A DNA stretch of 64,000 nucleotides from Nesterenkonia halophila (GTDB lineage: Bacteria > Actinomycetota > Actinomycetes > Actinomycetales > Micrococcaceae): positions 62,001 through 126,000 of the forward strand of contig NZ_WIAX01000001.1 of the NCBI RefSeq assembly GCF_009467795.1. The letters are read 5' to 3'. Of this stretch, positions 53,361 through 62,030 are shown piece by piece. The notes beneath the pieces are model-generated. The model was not told the DNA's origin. It did not search any database and saw only the letters and a program-made list of their open reading frames with translations. A program made the position numbers and the translations under genes. Position 1 is the first letter of the stretch. Every line of letters starts with the position of its first letter.

Positions 53361-53413
53361 CGGATCGGGGCGCGGATTCTGCCCGATCGGGCATGCTGCT
53401 CGGCCCGATCCGG
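53361..53413. promoter_or_regulatory. Repeated GATCGGG sites in the divergent promoter region
   Basis: CGGATCGGGG (53361-53370), the perfect palindrome GCCCGATCGGGC (53381-53392) and GGCCCGATCCGG (53402-53413) lie at about 20-base spacing between the divergent kinase and membrane-lipoprotein-like gene. Evenly spaced sites suggest a dimeric regulator, possibly the neighbouring response regulator. Assigned by pattern only. Confidence 0.4.
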
Positions 53414-53506
53414 CGTTCCGCGGCGGGTCGGGGGTCGGAGAGGCTCGTGAGAGCACATCGACGTGCATCACTCGCAGAACTCCAGAGAAGAGAGCAGGTA
53501 CCCCCG

Positions 53507-54346
53507 ATGACCACGACGCATACTGGACCCGCCGCCGTCGCCTCCGGGCCTGGTCGGAACGTCCTGGGCCTGATCGCCCTGATCACCGCGATCCTCGGAA
53601 TGATCTTCGCCTGCATCCCGGGAGCGCTGATCGTCGGCTGGGTGCTGCTTCCGATCGCGTTCATCCTCGCGCTGGTGTCCCTGTTCCTGCGGGACAGGAA
53701 GCGCGGCACCGGGATCGCCGCGCTGATCGTGTCCGTGGTGGGCACCGTCATCGGATTCATCGTCTTCTTCGCGGTGGTCGCCGGCTCCGTCGACGAGGCC
53801 TTCTCGGACGACACCACCGTCTCGGCGCCTGAGGCAGATGCGGGCGACGCCGAGGAGGCCGGGTCCGAGGACGTCGGATCTGAGGATGTCGGGTCCGAGG
53901 AGGGCGCCGAGGGCGAGCAGGGCACCCGGGCGAACCCCTACGCGCCGGGCGTGGAGATCTCCAGCTCCGACTGGGCGGTGACGGTCAACAGCGTGGAGCT
54001 GGACGCCACCGACGCCGTCCTGGCGGAGAACGAGTTCAACGAGGCTCCGGAGGAGGGACACACCTACATCCTGGTCGACATCACCGTGCAGTACACCGGG
54101 GACGACCCCGAGGGAAGCATGCCGATGACGAGCGTCGCGTACGTCTCTCCGGAGGGGAACACCTTCGACGGCACCGAGATGTCCGCCATGGCTCCGAACA
54201 GCTTCGACTCGATGAGCACGCTGTACGAGGGCGCCTCGACCACCGGCAACATCGCCCTGCAGGTTCCCGCCGACAGCATCGAGGACGGGACGCTGAAGGT
54301 CACGCCGGGCATGCTCGCCGACGACGTGTTCGTCGCGGTGGACTGA
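53507..54346 (+). CDS. Membrane-anchored protein with DUF4352-like C-terminal domain
   Basis: A 279-residue protein. Two membrane segments (VLGLIALITAILGMIFACIP, then VGWVLLPIAFILALVSLFLR and a third at AALIVSVVGTVIGFIVFFAVV) precede an acidic linker with a tandem SEDVG unit. The extracellular part (ISSSDWAVTVNSVELD, EEGHTYILVDITVQYTGD, then ALQVPADSIEDGTLKV) resembles DUF4352/telokin-like domains, Ig-like folds of unknown ligand. It is divergent from the sensor kinase and may be its regulated target. A strong palindrome follows the stop. Confidence 0.78.
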   Translation: MTTTHTGPAAVASGPGRNVLGLIALITAILGMIFACIPGALIVGWVLLPIAFILALVSLFLRDRKRGTGIAALIVSVVGTVIGFIVFFAVVAGSVDEAFSDDTTVSAPEADAGDAEEAGSEDVGSEDVGSEEGAEGEQGTRANPYAPGVEISSSDWAVTVNSVELDATDAVLAENEFNEAPEEGHTYILVDITVQYTGDDPEGSMPMTSVAYVSPEGNTFDGTEMSAMAPNSFDSMSTLYEGASTTGNIALQVPADSIEDGTLKVTPGMLADDVFVAVD

Positions 54347-54356
54347 GCCGCCCGGT

Positions 54357-54382
54357 CCAGGTGCTCGCCGGCGAGCACCTGG
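54357..54382. terminator. 26-bp perfect palindrome after the DUF4352-like gene
   Basis: The 26-base palindrome with half-site CCAGGTGCTCGCC starts ten bases after the stop codon of the plus-strand gene. It would form a GC-rich hairpin in RNA and probably terminates transcription. The convergent DinB gene ends about 220 bases further on. Confidence 0.72.
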
Positions 54383-54601
54383 AACATGCGCCGAAGGATG
54401 GCCCGATGCCGCGGGGAGCCGGCCGGGCCATCCGCCGGCGGCGCCTTGGTGCAGAGACGGCGCGCCGTCGTCGGCCTGAGGATCCCCGAGTTTTCGCAGG
54501 ATCATCGTGAAACAGCACGGGGACGCTGCGAATACTCGGTGATCGTGGGAGCGGGCCCGCATCCGCCGATCCCCGGCGGGGCAGGGTCGGCCAGCCCACG
54601 C

Positions 54602-55117
54602 TCACCCCTCGCGCGCGGTCGGCTCCATCCCCACCACATACGCCGCCTGCGAGACGTGCGCCAGCGCGTCCAACGAGATGCTCACCAGCCGGGTCCCGCG
54701 CGCGACCGGCGGATCCCACTGCTCGTCGATGATCTCGCCGAGCCGGGCCTCGGTGAGCGTGTCCAGGTAGGCCAGCTGGGCCTCGACGACGGCGCGCAGC
54801 TGCTCGAGCAGCAGCTCGGCGTCGTCGATCTGCACCGCCCGGGCCTGCGCGCCGCTGTGGCCCAGGCCCATGTCATGGCGGTCCAGGCCCAGGCTGAAGC
54901 GGGACTCGAACCCGCTGCGCGTCCAGACCGGCTCCTCGCCGGTCAGCGCGGAGAGCTGCTCGTCGATCTCGCGGGCGGCGTGCCACAGCAGCCAGGCCGG
55001 CGAGTTGTCATGGCCGGGGTGGGCGTTCAGCACCGCCGGCGTCAGCGCACTGCGCAGCGACTCGGCCTCGTCCAGCGGCCGCCGCGCGACGTCCTTCAGG
55101 ATCTCCACGGAGTCCAT
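54602..55117 (-). CDS. DinB-family protein (DUF664-like)
   Basis: A 171-residue four-helix protein. The ATG at 55117 follows GGGAGGAG. PAWLLWHAAREIDEQLSALTG carries the first metal-type His and LDALAHVSQAAYVVGM the last, the DinB/YfiT pattern of a metal-dependent thiol-S-transferase-like fold. Relatives use mycothiol or bacillithiol; the substrate here is unknown. The upstream region contains the long palindrome at 55157. Confidence 0.83.
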   Translation of the reverse strand: MDSVEILKDVARRPLDEAESLRSALTPAVLNAHPGHDNSPAWLLWHAAREIDEQLSALTGEEPVWTRSGFESRFSLGLDRHDMGLGHSGAQARAVQIDDAELLLEQLRAVVEAQLAYLDTLTEARLGEIIDEQWDPPVARGTRLVSISLDALAHVSQAAYVVGMEPTAREG

Positions 55118-55156
55118 GCGGTCTCTCCTCCCGTCGTCGTGCTGCATCGTCGACGT

Positions 55157-55218
55157 GTCACGCCCTCGCCGTGGTGTCACATCCGGGCCCGGATATGACA
55201 TCCGGGCGAGGACGTGAC
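55157..55218. repeat. 62-bp imperfect palindrome with nested symmetric core
   Basis: The whole 62 bases read almost the same on both strands: 26 of 31 half-positions match. The core ATCCGGGCCCGGAT (55181-55194) is perfect and is flanked by GTCAC/ATGAC; the outer arms are GTCACGCCCTCGCC and GGCGAGGACGTGAC. GTGTCAC-type heptamers recur around it. It lies between the DinB gene and the response-regulator gene, both on the minus strand. Terminator, operator and mobile palindrome are all possible. Confidence 0.6.
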
Positions 55219-55291
55219 GCGCCAGCCGGCGGGCGGGACCGCCTCAGGTCGGAACGTGACACAGCCCGTCGGGCCGGGGCAAGAGCTGAGC

Positions 55292-56026
55292 TTACTCCCC
55301 GGCGCGGACCAGCCCCGACTCATAGGCGATCACCACGATCTGCGCGCGGTCGCGCAGCCCCAGCTTCGTCAGGATCCGCGAGACGTGGGTCTTCACCGTC
55401 TGCTCGGCCAGATGCAGCGCCTCGGCGATCTCGGTGTTGGCCATCCCGCGGGCGACTTCGGTCATGATCTCGCGCTCGCGGTCGGTCAGCTCGGCCAGCA
55501 GATGCAGCCGCTGCGGCGACGGCGAGCGGCCCACGTAGTCGGCGATCAGCGTGCGGGTGACCTTCGGCGAGAGCAGCGCCTCGCCCTCGGCCACCACGCG
55601 CACCGCGTGGATCAGCTCCTCCGGAGTGGCGTCCTTCAGCAGGAACCCGCTGGCCCCGGCGCGCAGCGCGTCGACGACGTACTCGTCGGCGTCGAAGGTG
55701 GTCAGCATCACGATCCGCGGCGGCGTGCCGGCCATGTGGGACAGCTGCCGCGTCGCCTCCAGCCCGTTGACCCCGGGCATGCGGATGTCCATGAGCACGA
55801 CGTCGGGACGGCAGCGGCGCACGACGTCGACGATCCCGGCGCCGTCCTCGGCGGTCTCGACGACGGCGAGGTCCTCCTGGGCGTCGAGCAGCGCGGCGAA
55901 GCCGGCGCGGATCATCGACTGGTCGTCGACGATCAGCACCCGCACCGGCGAGCCGGCGGCGGAGCGGTCCGTCGGGGAGACGCCGTCGGGCGCCTCGGAG
56001 GGCGGCGGCAGCGGGGCAGGCGTCAT
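55292..56026 (-). CDS. LuxR/NarL-type response regulator (second system)
   Basis: A 244-residue response regulator. After a 27-residue Pro/Ser-rich tail comes the receiver VRVLIVDDQSMIRAGFAALL with acceptor Asp in DVVLMDIRMPGVNGLEATR. The output domain LTDREREIMTEVARGMANTE and LHLAEQTVKTHVSRILTKLG is a textbook LuxR DNA-binding domain. It is divergent from the kinase at 56132 with 105 bases between, so the pair probably shares a control region; a small inverted repeat TGATG-N4-CATCA (56093-56106) lies there. Confidence 0.93.
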   Translation of the reverse strand: MTPAPLPPPSEAPDGVSPTDRSAAGSPVRVLIVDDQSMIRAGFAALLDAQEDLAVVETAEDGAGIVDVVRRCRPDVVLMDIRMPGVNGLEATRQLSHMAGTPPRIVMLTTFDADEYVVDALRAGASGFLLKDATPEELIHAVRVVAEGEALLSPKVTRTLIADYVGRSPSPQRLHLLAELTDREREIMTEVARGMANTEIAEALHLAEQTVKTHVSRILTKLGLRDRAQIVVIAYESGLVRAGE

Positions 56027-56131
56027 GTTCCCACGCTACCGCGCCGGGCCCGAGATTCCTCCCGCATATCCGACCAGGATGGCTCTGTGGTGTGATGACA
56101 GCATCAGACCCCACCGTCCAGACTCCACTCC

Positions 56132-58072
56132 ATGGTCACCCTCCGCCCCGCCCCGGAACCGGTCAGCATGCTGCGCCGCCTGATCCGCGACGGCGGCTAC
56201 GTGCTGCCCGGGCTGCCCATCGCGATCTTCGGATTCAGCCTGCTGGTCAGCCTCTTCGTCCTCTCCCTGGCGACCTCGGTGCTCTGGATCGGCGCGCTGC
56301 TGCTGCCGCTGACGCTGATCGTCGCCTCCGGCTTCGCCGAGCTCTCGCGGCGGCGGCTGCGCTTCTGGGGCGCGGTCCCCGCCCCGGTGCGCTACCGGCC
56401 CCGCACGGGAGGCGTCGCCGGGCTGATGCGGCTGATCGGCGATCCCCGCCGCTGGCTGGACCTGGTCTTCGAGACGATCATCGCCCTGCCGGCCCGGCTG
56501 GTCACCTGCGCGCTGGCCCTGGTCTGGATCCTCGGTGCGCCGGCGGAGCTGACCTACTTCTTCTGGTCGCTCTTCGTCCCCGGCGAGCGGGGACTGATCG
56601 CGCTGCTCGAGGTCGTCCAGCCCGGACTCCTGCCGTCCGGAGAGTTCGCTCGCTACGCCGTCGACGCCGGCGCCCACTTCCTGCTCGGCGTCGTGCTGCT
56701 GGTGACCCTGCCGATGGTGCTGCGCGGACTCGCCGTCTTCGACGCCGTGCTGGCCACCAGCCTGCTGGGATCCGGCGGCCGCCGCCGGCTGGCTCCGACG
56801 GATTCCGACGACGTCGGCGTGCTGGACGGGCCCGGCGAAGCGGGCCCGGACGTCGAGGCGGGAGGGGCCGACCACCCGCAGGCCTCGTTCTCCGCGGCGG
56901 CCTGGTCCTGGATGGGCACCAGCTTCAGCGCCGTGGTGCTGCTGGCCGTCGGGTGGCCGCTGGTCAGCGCGCTATACGACGTGCCCACGGCGATCGCGAT
57001 GGTGGTGGTCCTGTTCCACTGCGCGGCCCTGCTGATCGCTCTGCGGCGGGCCTGGGTCGGCCTCGGCGTCGCCCTGGTGTCCTCGGCGGCGACCATGTCG
57101 GCCACCGCCGGCGCCGACGTCGTCGTCTGGCCCTGGCCGGTGACGACGATGATCACCCAGTGCGCGGCGGTGCTGGTCGCCGCCCTGACCCGCCGCTGGT
57201 ACTGCGCGGCGTCCGGCTGGGCGGCCGGGGCGCTGCTCACCGCCGGCACGCTGCTGGCCGCCTCCCCAGGTCTGCCCGACGGGGCGGTGAACACCTCGGT
57301 CGTCTTCGTCACCGTGAGCGCAGGCGTCGTGGTGCTGGGGGTGCTGACCCGTCAGTGGATCCTCAACGCCGGGCGGCTGCAGGTCTCCGAGCGCACCAGC
57401 GCCCAGCAGACTCGGCGGCGGCGCGAGCTGGAGGAGCGCAACCGCATCGCCCGGGAGCTGCACGACGTCGTCGCGCACAGCATGTCGGTGGTCAGCGTCC
57501 AGGCCTCCACGGCGCCGTACCGGCATCCGGCGCTGGACGAGGAAGCCCGCGGGGAGTTCGCCGAGATCGCCCGCTCCAGCCGCCGGGCGCTCTCCGAGAT
57601 GCGCATGCTGCTGGGGATCCTGCGCGGCGAGGACGAGGCCCCCACCGGCCCGGCTCCAGGCGTGGAGGAGATCGGCGAGCTGGTCGAGTCCACCCGGGCT
57701 TCGGGGGCGACGATCGCCGTCCGCGGCGTCGACGAGCTGCCCGAGATCCCCTCGGCGGTGGGCATCGCCGCCTACCGGCTGGTTCAGGAGGCGCTGAGCA
57801 ACGCGCTGCGTCACGCGTCGGGGGCGACGGTCTCCGTCGGCGCGACGGTCGAGGACGGCGGGGTGGCCGACGGCGGCTCGGGAGGTCGGAGCCTGCGGAT
57901 CGAGGTGGTCAACACCGCCTCCGACGGCGCCGCCGCCGCCTCCCCCGGAGCGGGGATGGGGCTGCACGGCATCCGCGAGCGGGTCGGCGCGGTCGGCGGC
58001 ACGGTGGAGGTCGGCCCGACCGACGACGGCGGCTTCGCGGTGCGCGCGAGCCTGCCGCTGGAACAGGAATGA
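56132..58072 (+). CDS. NarL-family sensor histidine kinase (second system)
   Basis: A 646-residue membrane kinase with a large N-terminal membrane part: about ten hydrophobic segments in residues 20-420, split by an acidic loop near residue 230. The HisKA_3 box is ERNRIARELHDVVAHSMSVV; the ATPase part has YRLVQEALSNALRHAS and GAGMGLHGIRERVGAVGG. The start at 56132 lacks a strong ribosome site; an ATG at 56168 (MLRRLIRDGGYVLPG) is an alternative. Its partner is the divergent response regulator. A perfect 60-bp palindrome follows the stop. Confidence 0.9.
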   Translation: MVTLRPAPEPVSMLRRLIRDGGYVLPGLPIAIFGFSLLVSLFVLSLATSVLWIGALLLPLTLIVASGFAELSRRRLRFWGAVPAPVRYRPRTGGVAGLMRLIGDPRRWLDLVFETIIALPARLVTCALALVWILGAPAELTYFFWSLFVPGERGLIALLEVVQPGLLPSGEFARYAVDAGAHFLLGVVLLVTLPMVLRGLAVFDAVLATSLLGSGGRRRLAPTDSDDVGVLDGPGEAGPDVEAGGADHPQASFSAAAWSWMGTSFSAVVLLAVGWPLVSALYDVPTAIAMVVVLFHCAALLIALRRAWVGLGVALVSSAATMSATAGADVVVWPWPVTTMITQCAAVLVAALTRRWYCAASGWAAGALLTAGTLLAASPGLPDGAVNTSVVFVTVSAGVVVLGVLTRQWILNAGRLQVSERTSAQQTRRRRELEERNRIARELHDVVAHSMSVVSVQASTAPYRHPALDEEARGEFAEIARSSRRALSEMRMLLGILRGEDEAPTGPAPGVEEIGELVESTRASGATIAVRGVDELPEIPSAVGIAAYRLVQEALSNALRHASGATVSVGATVEDGGVADGGSGGRSLRIEVVNTASDGAAAASPGAGMGLHGIRERVGAVGGTVEVGPTDDGGFAVRASLPLEQE

Positions 58073-58102
58073 TCCGGACGGAGCACCGGCGACCGCTTTC
58101 GG

Positions 58103-58162
58103 GATGACTCTGTGGAATGCGTGGGAAAGAGCGCTCTTTCCCACGCATTCCACAGAGTCATC
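58103..58162. repeat. 60-bp perfect palindrome (copy 1)
   Basis: All 30 half-positions match: the left half starts GATGACTCTGTGG and the centre reads AAAGAGCGCTCTTT. It sits between the convergent stops of the sensor kinase (58072) and the methyltransferase (58201). A related 60-bp sequence lies at 58819-58878. It can act as a terminator for both genes, but its length, perfection and second copy suggest a repeat element. Confidence 0.85.
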
Positions 58163-58200
58163 GGGGCGGTGGGGCTGTGCCGGGCGACGTGCCGCAGTGC

Positions 58201-58929
58201 TCAGCGCAGCCGGCGGGCGCGCAGCGCGACGTCGTCGGGATGGTCGCGCTCGGCGTGCTCCGGCCGGGAACGCGGCCGCGAGCTGTGGACCTCGATCGCC
58301 CAGTCCGCGCCGAGCAGCGCGGCGACCGAGGCGGTGCCGTGGAAGTCCTGCGGATCGGGCGCCCGGGTGCTGCCCTCGCGGAGGCGGCGGGCGATCGCCT
58401 CGGGATCATGGGTGACGAACAGCAGCGTGCCGCCGACGGCGACGGAGTCGGCCAGCGCGCGGACGGCCGCGGCGTCGTCGACCGGCAGCGGGACGTAGTG
58501 GACGCTGACCAGGTCGTAGGCGCGCGGCGTCGGCGCCTCGACGGTGAGGTCGAGCCGTCGGAGACTGATCTGTCCGGCCAGGCCGGCGTCGTCGGCCGCC
58601 TGTCTCGCGCGGTCCAGCGCCACGGCGGAGACGTCGACGCCGGTGACGCGCCAGCCGCGCTCGGCCAGCCAGATCGCGTCGCCGCCCTCGCCGCAGCCGA
58701 CGTCGAGCGCATGGCCGACCGGCAGCTCGGCGGCCTCGGCGACCAGCGCGTCGTTGGCCCGGCCGCTGAAGTACTGCTCGCGACTGCCGTACATCGCATC
58801 CCAGGTCTCCCCCTCGGGGATGACTCCGTGGGACGCGTGGGAATGGTCGTGCTTTCCCACGCTTTCCACGGCGTCATCGTGGAGGTGGGGCGGGTGCTGG
58901 CGCGGGTGGTGGGGCGTGGCGTCGTGCAT
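58201..58929 (-). CDS. Class I SAM-dependent methyltransferase with His-rich N-terminus
   Basis: A 242-residue methyltransferase. The ATG at 58929 follows AGAGGA. The first 45 residues are His-rich (HHPRQHPPHLHDD, then KHDHSHASHG), and part of this is encoded by palindrome copy 2. The enzyme core starts at ETWDAMYGSREQYFSGRAN; SAM motif HALDVGCGEGGDAIWLAERG, then TGVDVSAVALDRARQAAD and LLFVTHDPEAIARR. It resembles thiopurine/tellurite-type small-molecule methyltransferases in actinobacteria. A shorter start inside the His-rich part cannot be excluded. Confidence 0.85.
   Translation of the reverse strand: MHDATPHHPRQHPPHLHDDAVESVGKHDHSHASHGVIPEGETWDAMYGSREQYFSGRANDALVAEAAELPVGHALDVGCGEGGDAIWLAERGWRVTGVDVSAVALDRARQAADDAGLAGQISLRRLDLTVEAPTPRAYDLVSVHYVPLPVDDAAAVRALADSVAVGGTLLFVTHDPEAIARRLREGSTRAPDPQDFHGTASVAALLGADWAIEVHSSRPRSRPEHAERDHPDDVALRARRLR
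58819..58878. repeat. 60-bp degenerate palindrome (copy 2) inside the methyltransferase gene
   Basis: Exactly 60 bases long and aligned end to end with copy 1, with 49 of 60 bases identical by hand count; it starts GATGACTCCGTGG and ends GCGTCATC. It lies in frame in the 5' part of the methyltransferase gene and encodes 20 residues containing HDHSHASHG on the minus strand. Confidence 0.75.
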
Positions 58930-59031
58930 GGGGATCGTCCTCTCCTCGGGGCGGGACGTCTCCACTCTGCCCGGTCCGTGCCGCGTCGGCAGGACCGTTT
59001 GCCGGATCGGCAAGAACCCGCCGCCGCGGGA

Positions 59032-60141
59032 TCAGCGCGCCCGGTACTGGGCCATCAGCGGGCACTCCATCGGGTCCGAGTAGCCCAGCCCCACGCGGTG
59101 CAGGTAGCGGATCACGATGCCGTAGGACTCGATCAGCCCGGTCTCGGTGTAGGGGATCTCGCGCTCGGCGCAGAAGCGGCGCACGATCGGCCGGACCTTC
59201 CGCAGGTTCATGCTGGGCATGCGCGGGAAGAGGTGGTGCTCGATCTGGTAGTTGAGCCCGCCCATGGCCCACTCCATCGGCAGTCCGCCGCGGATGTTGC
59301 GCGAGGTCATCACCTGCCGCCGCAGGAAGTCGACTTTGGAGTCCTTCGGGATCAGCGGCATGCCCTTGTGGTTCGGCGCGAAGCTGCCTCCCATGTACAC
59401 GCCGAAGACCACCAGCTGCACGGCGAGGAAGGCGATGCCCAGACCGGGGCCCATCACCATGATCGCCAGCGCGGGGAAGCCGATCAGCCGCACGGCGATC
59501 AACGTGCCCTCGGCGACGCGGTGCTTCACCCGGGAGTCGGTGGCGATCGTGTGCACCGCGTGGAAGTGCAGCGAGAAGGCGAAGAGGGTCAGCAGCGGGA
59601 AGAACAGCCAGCCCTGGCGGCGGGTGATCCAGCCCATGAAGCCGGTGCGTCCCTCGTTCTCGCCGGGGACGAAGACCAGCGCGCCGGTGGCGATGTCGCC
59701 GTCGCGGCCGATGGTGTTGGGGCTGGAGTGGTGGCGTCCGTGCTTGCGCGACCACCAGCCGTAGCTCAGTCCCACGCCCAGGTTGCCCACGAAGCGCGAG
59801 AACCACTCGTTGCGCCGCCCGTTGGCGAAGACCTGCTGGTGGGCCGAGTCGTGGGAGAGGAAGGCCAGCTGGGTGAACAGCACGCCGAAGACGGCGGCCA
59901 GCCCGAGCTGCCACATGCTGTCGCCGAGGAGGATCATCGCCGCCAGCGCGCCGACCAGGGCGACGCCGAGGATCGCCGTGCGCAGCACGTAGCTGCCGGC
60001 CCGGCGGTCCATGAGCCCGGCGTCCTTCACCTCGCGGGCGAGGGCGGCGAAGTCGTTGGTCTGTCGATTGCGCGGGATGCTCGCGACCGGATCGGCGCGG
60101 AGCGCGTCCCTCGGGCGTTCGACGGTGCTGGTGGTGGTCAT
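59032..60141 (-). CDS. Membrane fatty acid desaturase
   Basis: A 369-residue di-iron acyl-lipid or acyl-CoA desaturase. The three histidine boxes are HDSAHQQVF, HGRHHSSPN and QIEHHLFP, with four hydrophobic helices between them. The Gln at the start of the third box is typical of linoleoyl-CoA/front-end-like desaturases. No cytochrome b5 domain is fused, so electrons must come from a separate ferredoxin. The upstream region carries a perfect hairpin. Cold or membrane-fluidity response is the usual role. Confidence 0.92.
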   Translation of the reverse strand: MTTTSTVERPRDALRADPVASIPRNRQTNDFAALAREVKDAGLMDRRAGSYVLRTAILGVALVGALAAMILLGDSMWQLGLAAVFGVLFTQLAFLSHDSAHQQVFANGRRNEWFSRFVGNLGVGLSYGWWSRKHGRHHSSPNTIGRDGDIATGALVFVPGENEGRTGFMGWITRRQGWLFFPLLTLFAFSLHFHAVHTIATDSRVKHRVAEGTLIAVRLIGFPALAIMVMGPGLGIAFLAVQLVVFGVYMGGSFAPNHKGMPLIPKDSKVDFLRRQVMTSRNIRGGLPMEWAMGGLNYQIEHHLFPRMPSMNLRKVRPIVRRFCAEREIPYTETGLIESYGIVIRYLHRVGLGYSDPMECPLMAQYRAR

Positions 60142-60193
60142 ACCGTCACCGTAGGGAAACGTTCTCCATCGTCGCGTCCCGCCCCGGAGCCAG

Positions 60194-60223
60194 ATGGACC
60201 CCCTACTTCAGTAGGGGGTCCAT
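60194..60223. terminator. Perfect hairpin between symporter and desaturase genes
   Basis: ATGGACCCCCTAC (60194-60206) pairs with GTAGGGGGTCCAT (60211-60223) around loop TTCA. It is about 50 bases upstream of the desaturase start and 95 bases downstream of the symporter stop, all on the minus strand. It can end the symporter transcript or act in the desaturase leader. Confidence 0.6.
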
Positions 60224-60317
60224 CGCGGGAGCGGCCGACGACGCCGCGCGGGTCAGGGCCTGGTCGGAGCCGGCTCGGCGCCGTCCCCAGCCCCGGCCCG
60301 GGGCGTCACAGTCCGTC

Positions 60318-61805
60318 TCAGCGCGAGGTCGTCGTCTCGCGCCGGGCCAGGCTGCCGGCCATGTCTTCGCGGCTCCAGCACTCCAGGTTCGTCAGCTCGG
60401 GCAGGTCCTCGTCGACGAAGATCGGGTCCAGCCCGCGCTTCTTCTGGTCCTCGAAGTGGCGCAGCAGCTTGCAGGCCTTGCCGCCGAGCAGGGTGATGGC
60501 GACCAGGTTGCACATCGCGATGATCACCATCGTCACTCCGGCGATGGCCCAGGCCAGGTCCACGGTGATGACCGAGCCGAGGAAGACCACGGCGGTCAGC
60601 ACCAGAGCGAAGCTCTTGCGCACTCCCTCTCCGGAGGAGATGAACAGGATGTTCGCCTCGCCGTAGGAATAGTTGCCCAGCACGGAGGTGAAGGCCACCA
60701 GGAAGATGATCACCGCCAGGGCGACGGCGCCGAAGGTGCCGAAGGTCGACTCCAGCGCCCCCTGGGTGAGTTCGGCTCCGAGGTTCGCGTCCGCCGCGAC
60801 GGGATCCTCATAGGTGAAGAGGATGATGAAGGCGGTCACCGAGCAGATGATCAGCGTGTCCAGGTAGACGCCCAGCGTCTGCACCAGGCCCTGCTTGGCC
60901 GGATGGGAGACGTCGGCGGTGGCGGCGACGTTGGGGACCGAGCCCATGCCGGCCTCGTTGGAGAACATGCCGCGCTGCACGCCGGCCATGATCACCGCAC
61001 CGAAGGCGCCTCCGGCCGCCGAGCGGAAGTCGAAGGCGTCGCCGAAGATCTGGCCGAGCACCCGCGGCAGCTCCTCGATGTTCAGGATCACCACGACCAG
61101 GCCGAGCAGGATGTAGAGCATGGCCATCAGCGGGACCACGTTCTGCGCCACGCGGGCGACGCTGCGCAGGCCGGCGACGACGATCACGCCGGTGAGCAGG
61201 GTCAGCACGATGGCCAGGCCCCAGGTGAGGCCGGTGGTGTTCTCCGCGCCCATCGATTCGGCGGCGCCGGTGACGGCGTCGACGATGGTGTTGGCCTGCA
61301 GCGAGGTGAAGGACAGCGCGAAGCAGAAGATGAAGATCACCGCGAAGACGATGCCTCCGGAGCGCGAGCCCAGCCCCTGCTGGATGTAGTAGGCCGGGCC
61401 GCCCTTGAACGTGTCGAAGCGCTTGCGCTTGTAGAGCTGGGCGAGGGTGGACTCGACGAAGGAGGCAGCGGAGTTGAAGATCGCCATCACCCACATCCAG
61501 AACACCGCACCTGGACCGCCCAGGGTGATCGCGCCGGCGACGCCGGCGATGTTTCCGGTGCCCACCCGCGCCGAGGCGGTGATCGTGAAGGCCTGGAAGG
61601 CCGAGAGCGACCGGGTCCGTCCGGACTCGTCGCGCTGGGCCTTCTCGACGATCGACCGGAACATGCCGGGGATGTGGCGCAGCTGCACCACGCGGGTCCG
61701 GATCGTCAGATAGATCCCGACGGCGATGATCACCCAGATGCCGAGCCAATCCCAGGCGATGGTCTCGATGTCTCCGATGGTCGAGAGGAGAGAGTCCATA
61801 GTCAT
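60318..61805 (-). CDS. Alanine/glycine:cation symporter (AGCS family)
   Basis: A 495-residue transporter with about eleven membrane helices, coupling Na+ or H+ to uptake of Ala or Gly. Family signatures are FQAFTITASARVGTGNIAGVAGAI, FKGGPAYYIQQGLG, AGVQRGMFSNEAGMGSVPN and FTSVLGNYSYGEANI. Possible starts are clustered (61820, 61805, 61799); I chose MTMDSLLST at 61805. The C-terminal tail (RREDMAG-like, Arg/Thr-rich) is cytoplasmic. No glycine riboswitch fold was seen upstream. Confidence 0.93.
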   Translation of the reverse strand: MTMDSLLSTIGDIETIAWDWLGIWVIIAVGIYLTIRTRVVQLRHIPGMFRSIVEKAQRDESGRTRSLSAFQAFTITASARVGTGNIAGVAGAITLGGPGAVFWMWVMAIFNSAASFVESTLAQLYKRKRFDTFKGGPAYYIQQGLGSRSGGIVFAVIFIFCFALSFTSLQANTIVDAVTGAAESMGAENTTGLTWGLAIVLTLLTGVIVVAGLRSVARVAQNVVPLMAMLYILLGLVVVILNIEELPRVLGQIFGDAFDFRSAAGGAFGAVIMAGVQRGMFSNEAGMGSVPNVAATADVSHPAKQGLVQTLGVYLDTLIICSVTAFIILFTYEDPVAADANLGAELTQGALESTFGTFGAVALAVIIFLVAFTSVLGNYSYGEANILFISSGEGVRKSFALVLTAVVFLGSVITVDLAWAIAGVTMVIIAMCNLVAITLLGGKACKLLRHFEDQKKRGLDPIFVDEDLPELTNLECWSREDMAGSLARRETTTSR

Positions 61806-61947
61806 AGTGCCCGGGAGCATACCCCGATGTCATCGCAGTCACAGAGGTCCGGCGGCCGTCCGATGGACGCTCGCAGCGGCGGCGGCTCGCCGAGCAGCGC
61901 CTCGGGATCGCGTCCATGCCGCGGATCGTCGTCGTCGCTGTTGCCCC

Positions 61948-61981
61948 GTGAATCGTTTCACCATACAGTGATCGGTATCAC
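61948..61981. promoter_or_regulatory. LacI-like operator pair upstream of the rhamnogalacturonan lyase
   Basis: GTGAATCGTTTCAC (61948-61961) matches the LacI-family palindrome TGAAWCGWTTCA closely, and GTGAT-CGGT-ATCAC (61968-61981) is a second inverted repeat 20 bases on. Both lie 50-80 bases ahead of the lyase start, where promoters are expected. Control by a LacI-type regulator responding to pectin breakdown is inferred. Confidence 0.55.
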
Positions 61982-62030
61982 AGGCATCGACGCAGATCAT
62001 GCAGATCATCGAGACCCGAGGGGGACTTCC

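Noticed and set aside
58103-58162. Short coding frames reading through the 60-bp palindrome on both strands
   Set aside because: The similar peptides on the two strands are a trivial result of the palindrome and lack start signals.
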